From Oopsacas minuta (taxonomy: Eukaryota; Porifera; Hexactinellida; Lyssacinosida; Leucopsacidae): a DNA stretch of 64,000 nt. The stretch is from NCBI GenBank assembly GCA_024704765.1, contig JAKMXF010000297.1, positions 364,921 to 428,920 on the forward strand. Direction: 5' to 3'. Position numbers and translations under genes: made by a program. The notes beneath the pieces are model-generated. The model was given only the letters and a program-made list of their open reading frames with translations. It did not search any database and was not told the origin of the DNA. This document shows, piece by piece, positions 35,920 through 45,895 of the stretch; positions within the stretch are counted from its first letter, which is position 1, and every line of letters starts with the position of its first letter.

Positions 35920-36981
35920 TCTAAGAATCAATAGAAGAGAGATAAATAATACAAGTTACGTTTTATAGCGAACATCTTCATAAAGAAACCTAAGTTAAGA
36001 GTGAGCCAAAATTAAGGAATTAGTAGTCATGTTTCTAGTGATCAGCCAGAAAAATTGAGTTAACAATAAGTTCTAGTTATAAAGTTGAAGTAAGAGATCT
36101 ACCAGGGTAAGTGACGTAAGCGTACCATTTTCAAAACCCTGGGTCAAATAGGGATGGAATCTTTGGGTGGAGCACAGCGAGACTCAAATACTTGCCTAGA
36201 AGAGACGTTAATTGGATGATCTAAAGAGAGCACGAACACCAGTGTCAATGTAGCTAATGATAATTTGGATTCACAAAAATTACACCTTACATATGATAAA
36301 TAGTGGCTTATTGATCGTCGAACGATAGAAGCATAAGGCAGATATTGTGGACGAAATCCAATGTTAAAATTTGACCTAAGTTCTGCTTATAAATATAACA
36401 AGCACAGTAGCACACAAGCAATAAATATACTAAATATACTCTAACTTCCCTTATCCGGGCAGTCCCGGCCAGGATATAAGGAAAATGTACTTAAACAAAA
36501 TAGCATTAAAAATGAGGATATGGGAGGTGCCCGTATATGCGTATCTCAGAAATCCGGTTAACATGGGCGCCCGTAAGTCGTAATTCAGAAAGGAAATTTG
36601 AATGGCATTCTAAAATGTAAAAATTGACAATTTATAATTTATGGCTGAGTTTAAACAATATATTGCTCAGAGGTTATCGTAACTTGAGATCCGGATCCAA
36701 TCCTTCTGGAAAAATGGTGACCGGTTGAGGGAGGTGCCCGTATCTCGGAGGTCCGGATAAGGGAGGTTCGAGTGTACAACAATAAAAATTATTATTCAAG
36801 GTAAAAAGATGGGATTGATGCCAATAACAATTCCAGTATAAACATGCAAATGTAAAATACATTTATTAGATATTATGAGCATAAATAATATTCAAATCAA
36901 CCTACAAATAAAAATATAAACATATTCTTTAAAATAGTTGAATACTCAAAGAAAATTATTATACGATAATTCGAATTGTAA
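35920..36981. other. Spacer between the two SDR copies
   Basis: 35920-36420 is similar to 38008-38465 (for example GGGTGGAGCACAGCGAGA against GGGTGGAGCATAGCGAGA), so the duplication unit includes about 450 bp of upstream sequence. It is more diverged than the coding part. 36439-36774 is a MITE. 36780-36981 is unique. Confidence 0.6.
36439..36774. mobile_element. TA-flanked inverted-repeat element
   Basis: Left end CTCTAACTTCCCTTATCCGG; inverted right end CACTCGAACCTCCCTTATCC. TA lies on both sides (36437-36438 and 36775-36776). It shares the TCTCGGAGGTCCGG subterminal text with the element at 1484-1789. Confidence 0.75.
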
Positions 36982-38007
36982 TTAAACTTCGTTTGTATCA
37001 ATTCCCAACATATCTTCACTCATTATCCAGAGTTTACGGGCAGTAGTCTTGTTGACAAACCAAAATAAATATCCTTCTGATGAGTTTGCAAAATATTTCC
37101 CTGATTTCCCTAGTACCTTATCTGACACAGCACAGTATATTGAAGTCTTAGCTCCTTGAGTAGGAGTATCCAGAAACATTCCTGATAACGATGTATCTCG
37201 CGTCGCCGAGCTGATATTTGTTTGTACGAATCCTGGATGCACACTGTAGGTTTCTACGCCAGAGAGACGCAATCTCTCAGCAAGTTCAACAGTAAATAAT
37301 ACACTGGCAAGTTTACTCTTTGCATAATTATGAGATATTCCACAGCCATTACCTCGTCTAACGTTCTCAGGGGTTAGATAGGGAGTACCAATCTTGTGAA
37401 ACATAGAGGATACATTGATAATCCTGCTGGGAGCTGATTCCTTGATTCTATTCAATAACAGGTGTGTTAGATAGAAAGGTCCTAAATGATTCACACCGAA
37501 TGCTAATTCAAATCCATCTACTGTATCTTCAGGTGTATCACTAAGGAGACCTGCATTGTTGATGAGAATATCAATTCGTGCTTCTTCACTCAACAACTTT
37601 TGTGAGAACTCTTTTATCGATGCCATACTACCCAAATCGATTTGTCTGAAGAATATCAGTTCACTGCTTGATTCTGTTCTCAGGTTCCTTTCTGCTTCAC
37701 TACCTCTCGCTTCATTCCTACATCCTATTATAACTCTAGCTCCTCTCTTAGCTAGGTCTAGAGCTGTAGCGTACCCTATACCACTGTTACCGCCTGTCAC
37801 AATAACAGTTTTACCGTCCAATCTCACTCCAGGACACTTGCGTCGTATATTAAACATATCAAATATGTGTCCATAGAAGAGAAAGTGTAAGATTGACGAA
37901 GCAGGTACAATAGACAACCAAAGGGTAGGGATGGGAATTAATAAGATTAGAGGGAAGATGAAGAAGAGAATAATTTCAATGATACAAACAGTTTGAATTG
38001 TAACCAT
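36982..38007 (-). CDS. Retinol-dehydrogenase-like SDR, copy 2
   Basis: Single exon, 341 aa, with the same domains as copy 1: N-terminal anchor, TGGNSGIG, NNAGLLSD, INVSSMFHKIGTP and HNYAKSKLASVLF. All catalytic residues are kept, so both copies look functional. The roughly 600 bp encoding the N-terminal part look virtually identical between copies by eye, while scattered changes occur in the C-terminal third and the upstream flanks are clearly diverged. That pattern suggests either a very recent duplication or gene conversion over the 5' coding part. The ATG follows an acceptor-like TTGATCCCTTAG with one base between. Confidence 0.9.
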   Translation of the reverse strand: MVTIQTVCIIEIILFFIFPLILLIPIPTLWLSIVPASSILHFLFYGHIFDMFNIRRKCPGVRLDGKTVIVTGGNSGIGYATALDLAKRGARVIIGCRNEARGSEAERNLRTESSSELIFFRQIDLGSMASIKEFSQKLLSEEARIDILINNAGLLSDTPEDTVDGFELAFGVNHLGPFYLTHLLLNRIKESAPSRIINVSSMFHKIGTPYLTPENVRRGNGCGISHNYAKSKLASVLFTVELAERLRLSGVETYSVHPGFVQTNISSATRDTSLSGMFLDTPTQGAKTSIYCAVSDKVLGKSGKYFANSSEGYLFWFVNKTTARKLWIMSEDMLGIDTNEV

Positions 38008-38586
38008 TCTAAGGGATCAATAGAATGGAGTTTAATAATACACATTTCGCCAATAAGGAAAGATTAAGGAACTCTTAAATATCCAAATTTTAGAACTTGG
38101 GGGCAGCAGTAAGTTCTAATTTGAGAGTTCAAGCAGAAGATCTAAAGGGTAAGAGGCACAAGGGTACCGTTCTGAAAACCCTAGGCCAAATCTGGAGAGA
38201 ACAATTGGGTGGAGCATAGCGAGAGTCGAGTACTTGCCTAGCACGGATAGCAGTGAGATTAATTGAATGATCTAAAGCGAGCGACGAATATAGACACGCA
38301 GCTCTGGTGTCATTTTGCCCATAATATAATAGTTTTTGCACCACCCAAAATGATTCCTTTCATATTATTCATCGTCGAGCGGTAGAAGCTCAAGTTAGAA
38401 AATGTGGGTTGTACGAGAATCAATTTTAAAATTTGACCTGTAACTGCAACTAATAACTATATTTTCATGAATGTAATATCATATTTCTAACCAATCAAAT
38501 ATGAACAAGATAGACACAGATTAGAACAACCAGGAAGTTCAAAACCTAATATAAAGAAAGTTTTAGGAATAATTATATTGAACTAA

Positions 38587-38796
38587 ATGACAGACAACAA
38601 ATTCTTTCGGTCAATTAGCAACTCCATCTGGGGAGAAGATCGTGAATACAAGGCTAACTCATATTCAAGACATCTAGTACATAAAGCTTGGCATGACATG
38701 TATGACACAAAAGAAGATAGGAGAAGATCGGAAGAACATAGGGTTGAAATGGAAAGGATAAAAAAAGAGAAAACAGAGAAAACAAAAGAAATTTAA
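38587..38796 (+). CDS. Possible small charged protein, 69 aa
   Basis: ATG-initiated plus-strand ORF. The protein begins MTDNKFFRSISNSIWGED and ends in a highly charged, probably coiled tail (RRRSEEHRVEMERIKKEK). The composition looks protein-like and it is one of the few plus-strand candidates in this block. No family is recognised, there is no TM segment, and no splice signals are needed. It could be a chance ORF. Confidence 0.35.
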   Translation: MTDNKFFRSISNSIWGEDREYKANSYSRHLVHKAWHDMYDTKEDRRRSEEHRVEMERIKKEKTEKTKEI

Positions 38797-39004
38797 ATAA
38801 TAAATTTTCGGAATTTAGTATATTTACGTATGTTAGGAGCATAATGCTCCATCCTTGTGAGTGCATATACGTGTACATTCTAGGCATGTCGGGTACAACA
38901 TGTTAATGTATCCTCTAACTCTGCTAACAAGGATTTTCTATATCCTGTATATTTTACCCGTCTACTTTAAATAATACTAATTTCACATATGAATTTGACC
39001 AATG

Positions 39005-39261
39005 CCGTAACTACTTTGTGTGGGCCCCCCGCCTAATTAGGTTGGTGGCCCCTCTTAAGCAAATCATGAAATTGGTTAGCAAATAAAGACCTAATGCAAA
39101 ATTAGGTATCAAAAACAAGCAATCAAATATGCATGCGAAATGTACAATTGTATTTATCAAAATAATTTTCGAATTATCAGCCAAGGGATAATGCCCGTAA
39201 TGGCCCCTTAGTGCTGGGGTCCTCCGCGATGGCGGTGTCGCTGGGGGGGGGTAGTTACGGC
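39005..39261. mobile_element. Inverted-repeat element with G/C-rich ends
   Basis: Left end GCCGTAACTAC and right end GTAGTTACGGC are inverse. The inner G-tract near 39241 and the C-tract near 39027 also face each other. Target duplication not resolved. Confidence 0.6.
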
Positions 39262-39468
39262 CTGAATGTGACACAACTAGAATTCTGAATATTTGAGTCT
39301 GTTATAATACTGATACATATGTATTGATATATTAAACTAGGCTTGTCTAATGAAAGATAATATTCTATAGATGCACACACTAATCCAGTTACAGTTAAAC
39401 ATGTCATAAGAGAATAGAGAAAGTTACATCTGTGGCTAGTTGTGCATAAGGTGTGAACACCTGAGTAA

Positions 39469-41459
39469 CTAGTCATAGAATTTCCTTGTTAAGCTAGCAC
39501 CAAACAATATTCCTCTGATCTCTGGAATCATTTGTTTGGAAAGCAATTCGAGTCTGCTCTCAAACGTGTTACTAACAGAGATTGAATGAGTCTTATCGTA
39601 TAGTATTACACCTCCGGAACATTCTTCTGGGAGGAAGTTAACTTTGTTGATTTCTACAACAACCTTAACTCTAGTAGCCTTTGTATACTGATCTATTCCT
39701 GCCGGTATAGCTGCTTTAACCACTTCCATGTCTTGCTTGCGACAAAGGATGTTAACCTGATTAGACAAATATATAAGAATTGTGAATATAGATATACTCA
39801 ATAAACCTTTCTTCCATTCTTCGTTCGCGTATTTGATTATAAGCACAATCATACCATTTTATGATTTACGGCTCTTTACCCATTGTTGTAGTTTAAAATT
39901 ATTGGAAAAAATGCTATGCACCCCAGAGTGGGCCATAGGTCACGAAAATTGATGGGTCATGGGTCATGGTCACAGTTCCATGACACATTACGTATTTCGA
40001 TGTATTGTAAAGTTATTATACGAATTACGCGTCAATAACTTCATAAAAACAAATAAGCTCTGAGATCAATACTGGGCGACTATACTATAGTAAAGTCGGC
40101 ACAATAAAAATATTTGATTTAAATAGAAAATTTTTTTATTTTTTCCAAAACCTGCCGGATAAACAATAATTAAATATTTTTATAAAAAATACAATAATTT
40201 ATTAGAAGTATTAGATACTCTTTGGAGAAATATACGATACGTATATTATACGTATCGTATAGTATACGTATCGTATATTATACGTATCGTATATTATACG
40301 TACTAAAACATATGTGCTTATGTACTTCAAATAAGTTACAGTGGAAACTCGTAATACAAACACCAATGGACGGCAAAATTTGTTCGCCTTGATCGGAGTA
40401 ATTTCAATTGAATAACGATTATAGGGACCTGATTCTGTGGAATTTTTTGTTCGCCAACCGGAAATTCGGATTTATGAGAGTCTACTATACATCTATGATA
40501 CAATAAAACATTTTGATGGTTAACCAATGGTGACCAATGGTCCACTCTGATGCAGTCCCCCCCGTTGTTTGAGTGACATATGTTTGATCTCCATAGACGA
40601 TAAAAATCCAGATTTAGGATGTAATAGCACGTAATAAAATATTAACTAACATGAGGCTCAATAAGCTGAAACAGCCCCTGAGCGATTAGCGAAGAGATAA
40701 TCTGTTGGTACTTAGCCTGATCCTTAGTTATCTCCCCCAGTTTCTTAGCTGCATCACTAAGGATTTTGTCTACATTATCATCACGTGACTTCAGGATAGA
40801 GAGACGGGCCTGATTTTGCTGGTTAGATCGTTGTATCTTTCTTTGCATCTCAACCTGTTTCTCTTTCCTCTCAAAGTAACTCTTCACTTTAAGCTTTTCT
40901 TGTTGCAAGAGTCGACCTATCAACAAAATTAAGTATTTTAATTATCATATAAAATATATAGCATCAGTCAAGGTTCTGGAATTAGTGATTTATACACACC
41001 TGGCCCCTTCTCCCAAGTAATTACACAGGTCTGAATCAATTTACTATATTAATGTTAAGTTATATGGGGATCCAGGGAACATACAAATTTTCTCCCATTT
41101 AATATATTTTTAATAATTCATACAACTAAAAGCATTGTGCTACATATATATGTTAGCACTAATTAGCTAGTACTACGAATATTTATCCAGAGATCATCGC
41201 TATGCTATAACCAAGTATACATCTTGTTGGAGTTTTAAAGTATTCTTAAATTGCAATTCTCATCACTAGACGCTACTGGCAATTGGTGCTGTTGACAATT
41301 GATGTATATTAAAGTAAATATATTATACTTACCTTTCTCAATGTTAAACTCCTCCTCAGCTTTAGTGTCTATCTCTTCCACTTTCTCTCCAGCCTCTTTG
41401 TTGATGAATTCAACCATGTGTTGTATCTGCTTAGATACTTCTGCGTCTGACAGAGCCAT
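39469..41459 (-). CDS. ATP6V1E: V-type proton ATPase subunit E
   Basis: Three exons: 41459-41333, 40916-40651, 39756-39469. All are in phase and give 226 aa, the same length as human ATP6V1E1. The N-terminus [19 protein letters not shown] and [16 protein letters not shown] are highly conserved. The middle is a charged coiled coil ([30 protein letters not shown]). The C-terminal globular part has [47 protein letters not shown] and the terminal [12 protein letters not shown]. Subunit E forms the peripheral stalk with subunit G and holds the catalytic V1 head to the membrane sector, acidifying endosomes and lysosomes. Confidence 0.96.
40231..40304. repeat. 16-bp satellite in V-ATPase E intron 2
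   Basis: The unit ATACGTATCGTATATT repeats three to four times. The unit is itself nearly self-complementary, so the tract can fold into cruciforms. Confidence 0.8.
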
Positions 41460-42066
41460 ATGTACTACTCAACTGAATTATATTAATGAATCCGAAAAGA
41501 TTAATAACTACAATTGGGTTAAACTGCCAGAATAATTATTAATTTGAGTAAATTCAACTCTAAATTCTTAAATTAATTGGGTAACGTAGATTTATAAAAA
41601 GTAAGTACAAATAAGTAATTATTCTTTTAGAGATAATACTCTGGAATAGCATAATATACTCTAATACGGATTGATAACAATACCAAATGGAAGAGAAGCC
41701 CTGGGTTGGATATGTGAGATTGAATTCAAATGGTACGAGCTGGATACATATGTTTATCATGTACGTCTTCCTACTGTCTGCTCTCAGCTAAGTAAGCCAT
41801 TATAGTATCAAGTTATATCTATGAGCATGGTCAGATTCCAATGTATGCACGTACGTACATAACGTACAGGGAGGTCCAGGATCTGGCATATCCGGGGAGA
41901 ATCCTCAGGTTATAATTATTAAATTGAATTATATACGAAGTTTAGCATTATTAGCTTGTAAAGAAATCAATAAGAGAATTAATATCAAGTAGTGTAGGTA
42001 AGAAGTACGCAGTAACCTTTTAGCAGACAAGCCCCACATGAAGAGATTAATATTATGCTGTATTAA
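41460..42066. other. Intergenic region
   Basis: No gene. 41860-41900 has a fragment resembling MITE ends (CAGGGAGGTCCAGGATCTGG). Confidence 0.45.
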
Positions 42067-43342
42067 CTATAACGACAATCCCAGTAGAATTCCAGAGAGC
42101 AATCCTGTGTTGAGATAACTGTGTTTAGCCAGTGCCTGCCACAACCTGTTTTCTCTCAGTTTTAATAGAATTAATTGTGTGGTAGTCTGACCAAGTTGTT
42201 GTTGTTGTTGTTGTTGTTGTCCCTGATAAGCAGTATTAACAGCCTCGCCTACACGTCCCCAATTAACCTAATTCAAAAATATGTGACTAATTTCAATTCC
42301 TATTTTGATTTTAAAAGAATGAATTAAAACGCGATTAATCTGTGTATGTGTTTGTATTTTCGGAATTGATTGAAGAAACTAGAAGAGCCCCAAGGCTGAT
42401 TTTTGGCATACAGGGGTATTTTGGGCCTGGCTCGGACAAGTGCGAGTCTTAGACTAAAATTCACAACTATGACGAAATTATGACGCCATTGTCACCTTTT
42501 TATATTTTCGAAAATTACATTAATTAGCCACTGCTCAGCCAATATACACGATAGATGGTTGAAATTTGATTCACAGGTACCTCATAAAATGTCAAATGTC
42601 CTGACGTCATCACTTTGAACAATTGCAAACTTATCACGACTCTTCAAAAAAATACAAATAATCCAAATATCAAAAATTTTAGAATTTCTTAATACCCGAG
42701 GGACAAAGTGCCGAGTTTATAAACCAAAAGCCACGTAAGACTTCCAGTATACCACAGAAGGTTATTAAATGGAATTTGGACGAATCATGGAAAATAAAAA
42801 ATAAAAATATCCTCAAAAGTTAAACTCGAGACACGTAGCGTCGAGTATATCCCTTCGCGTAGCGACCCAAAGCACTGACAAATGTAGCTGTTTCATACTT
42901 ATGCTAAAACAAGGGACAAAGCTTAAGGATATTTCCGCCCGTCGCGCAGCGACCTAGCAAGCGAAGCGCGCTAGTAATAACAATAATTCGCTAGCAAACT
43001 TCGCGTTAACACACTTACTTGAACGACTCCTGAGTGGTTAGCCAGCTGTAAAACGATGATACCTGAGGCCAGTAGGAATAGGACGGATGTACCCACCTTA
43101 CGACCCATTACTCCACACGCCCAGCCTGTACCCACACCGATACCCAACTGTGCGAAAGGGTGCTGTCTGGAGACAAGACCAATCACACCCTCCGTATAGC
43201 CTACGATATCTCCTGAGGATGTGCCTGCCTCAAACGGGGGTACATATGGGAGATCAGCTAATTCTGCGGCTAGCTCCTGTCCAGTGTTTCCGCGGAAATA
43301 AGCAACACGTTCTTGAGAGAGCTCTGTATCTGTATCTGACAT
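42067..43342 (-). CDS. FUN14 domain protein (FUNDC1-like)
   Basis: Two exons: 43342-43019 and 42267-42067, phase 0, 174 aa. The FUN14 core is visible: QLGIGVGTGWACGVMGRKVG, a TM segment (TSVLFLLASGIIVLQLA), NHSGVVQVNWGRV (joined across the intron) and the C-terminal hydrophobic LNTGLLSGILLGLSL. FUNDC proteins sit in the outer mitochondrial membrane; FUNDC1 recruits LC3 for mitophagy and bridges ER-mitochondria contacts. I do not see the Y-x-x-L LC3-interacting motif near the N-terminus, so a mitophagy role is not shown. A run of seven Gln (CAA repeats) interrupts the segment after the second TM. A very good acceptor-like site (TTTATTCCTCATTTCAG) lies 19 bases before the ATG. Confidence 0.88.
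42700..42975. mobile_element. Helitron-like repeat in the FUNDC intron
   Basis: Shares the order ACGTAGCGTCGAGTATA, CGTAGCGACCCAAAGC, GACCTAGCAAGCGAAGCGCG then CTAGTA with 34690-34845. It occupies much of the 750-bp intron. Confidence 0.45.
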
Positions 43343-43502
43343 GAGGGATCTAATAATATCTGAAATGAGGAATAAATATGATCAATATAGTGAATATCTA
43401 TTATATCTGTACATTAATTAAGGTAGGAAATTGGATGATATTCTTGTGTAAATAAATCATAAACACTCCTCAGTAAGACTTGGATTAGTGAGCTAAATAC
43501 AT

Positions 43503-45596
43503 TCACTGTATCTGTGTATATATAGTAGCACTTGGTACTAAATTAGCATCTTTAAATGAAGTAATAGGATCAATGTTGTTCAATACAACTCTTGGATGAG
43601 TAGATACTATCTCGAATCTGTCTTTATCTACACCGTGATGTTTTAGATACTCAAAGAGACTCTGGAGAAATAAATAAATCCAATTTAGAAATATAACAAA
43701 ACGTTGTTCTCAGCTTGATATCAAAATACTAAAAAAGCACTCCTAATAGTTTTACATTCTGCAAGGCTACATATTAACCTGAATTGAGTTAGATTGAGAG
43801 AATGTAACAGGTCTTCTAGCCCCATCAGTACATCTTATTAGTATGTGAGTAATAGGCTCTCCTGGTGTAAGAGTAGGATAGTAGTCTGAGTATATCCATG
43901 GAGTATCAGGGATTGAGTTTATAACTGATTGATTAGTATGTTCACAATGCTTTAAAGATGCCTCTATGGCAGTAGACAAGTCTTCATCTTCAGTACAAGA
44001 AGGAATCTGTATCAAAAAGGCAAAAGAATAATTATCTAAGGGTGGGTGTATATAAATCAGTAACACAACCTGAGTAATTTGCTTTGAAGGAAATTCATAA
44101 TTAGAGAGGAACTCTTCAACTACACAATGACATAAAATATTCAGAATCACATAGATATAATATTGGGTTACTAGCTACGTGTATCGACACACCTAGTGAT
44201 GAGAACTTATCGTGGTCTGTTGTCTTGATTTCCATTAATAATTTTCCTAAAAATAAAGTTTGAACATAAATAAACGGTAAGTGTAGTGGGGTCCAAATAT
44301 CAGACCAGAGAATATAAGTGAGTATCATTCCCTAATTAGGCGTTACGATTATATAAAATTACAAATTACCTGTCGTAGAATCCAATATAGCTACATAAGG
44401 TAGAGGATTAACATCATAAAATCTAGAGAACCATCTAACATCAGATCCATCTTTATTAATCTAGAATTAAAACAAATAATACAAACCATGGATGACGTAG
44501 TTCACATCCAAACATATCAATTCAATAAGTACTTGTATTAATTGAAAATAGTAAACACACCTGCCATAATGTAAAATGGTTAACTAAGTGTTTTCTAATA
44601 ACAGCGCTTCTCCAGATGTCTCTGTTGAGAAGATGAGAATTGAAATTGGTCATGTCTTGAATGTTAACTATTAGCCAATTGTCACATTCTTTAGCGTGTT
44701 GTTTCGCCTAAATCAATTATCTGAAAATTTCAAAGATTACTCCCTCTTCTCAAATATCAAATCTAATAGCTTGACATTCATAGTTGATATCAGTTAATGT
44801 TCTATACCTGATCGAAGGAACCTATAAATGCTATGTCTGCAGGAGACTTGTATAAGTCATGAAGTCGTCTAGTCTTCTTTGTAGGACTGCCTAACAAAGA
44901 TTTAATAAATATACCGCCAGGGACACTTATTAGATTATGAAACAAATCTTCTAAAACAAAATTCCATTATGTTGGTTGATATATTTAAAATTCTGTGAAA
45001 TATGAAAAAGGTTGGGAATTGTATATAAGTATATAGTAAGCTGAAAATTACTTGGGTAGTGATCACCATTGAAAACCGAGTCAGTGAGCTTTCTCTTAAC
45101 ATTGTAAGGGTGCTGTAGTCCTTCTAAAAAGCATGTAATGATTAGCATAAATGCATTCATTCAGTCATTGGGTAAGAGTTAGTTAAATTACCGATTGGTT
45201 CTTTAACTAGACACTCCCTTACTCTAGGTTGTAGAGGTCTTAATGCACAGCTAAATATATGTAAATAAAATTAAATATTCAAAGAAATCAACAATTTGTA
45301 CGTACAATATAAACTAACGTATTATCAGATAAAGTAGATTGAAAGTACATAGCAATTGCCTCATTGATATCATCTTGACATGAAGAGAGATAATTTTGTG
45401 CTAAAGATTCATCTGTTTGCGTTATATTCATGAATTTAGTTAGAAGTGACTCAGTTGTAAAGTCCCTCTCTTCACAAATTTTGGGGATATCTTCTTCACA
45501 TTCATTATTCGTATCTAGCTCGGTATAAATCTCTCTTCCATTTCTTATGTCTAAATCTTCACCAAATATATTTGCTCTGTCGCTACCTTTCTTCAT
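43503..45596 (-). CDS. UBXN7: UBX domain protein 7 (UBA-UAS-UIM-UBX adaptor of p97)
   Basis: Ten exons: 45596-45319, 45250-45192, 45123-45052, 44950-44808, 44707-44561, 44460-44370, 44246-44193, 44119-44070, 44006-43779, 43661-43503. All are in phase and give 426 aa. Order: UBA-like domain (about 50-92, FTTESLLTKFMNITQTDESL), linker with RRLHDLYKSPADIAFIGSFD, UAS thioredoxin-like domain (NWLIVNIQD, LLNRDIW, PLPYVAILD), a ubiquitin-interacting motif (EDEDLSTAIEASLKH) and a C-terminal UBX domain (RCTDGARRPVTFSQ, SLFEYLKHHG). UBXN7 links cullin-RING ligases and ubiquitylated substrates to the p97/VCP segregase. It is shorter than human UBXN7 (489 aa), mainly in the acidic UIM-UBX linker. Confidence 0.93.
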
Positions 45597-45895
45597 TAGA
45601 CATCGGATATATTGCTAAGTTTCTTAGAGCTCATCAATTCCCATCCTCATTTATCCGTGAACCCTCTCATAGACTCAATACAAATATTGACATCCTGTGG
45701 ACCTCCTACTTTCGTCCGTAGCCGTGGACCACCAAGGGGCCCATGACATGGACAGGCTGGGAACCACTGATTTGGAGGAGTAATTTTATCGATTAACTAT
45801 TAAATTATATATTTTCACAATTTCTAGCAATAATTGTAATATGTATGAACTTAAAATATACAAACTAGTGTTGCTGCAATTTGATTTTTTGATAA
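45597..45895. other. Short intergenic gap with hAT-like end
   Basis: At 45711-45769 the sequence ends in the inverse of CAGTGGTTCCCAGCCTGTCC, a hAT-type terminus. The other end was not found. Confidence 0.5.

Larger units (their letters stand above)
38008..39468. other. Intergenic region with a possible small plus-strand gene and a MITE
   Basis: Apart from the duplicated SDR flank (to about 38465), the small ORF at 38587 and the inverted-repeat element 39005-39261, nothing was recognised. Confidence 0.5.

Noticed and set aside
38129-38344. Minus-strand ORF upstream of SDR copy 2
   Set aside because: The equivalent sequence upstream of copy 1 does not keep the frame, so it is duplicated non-coding flank.
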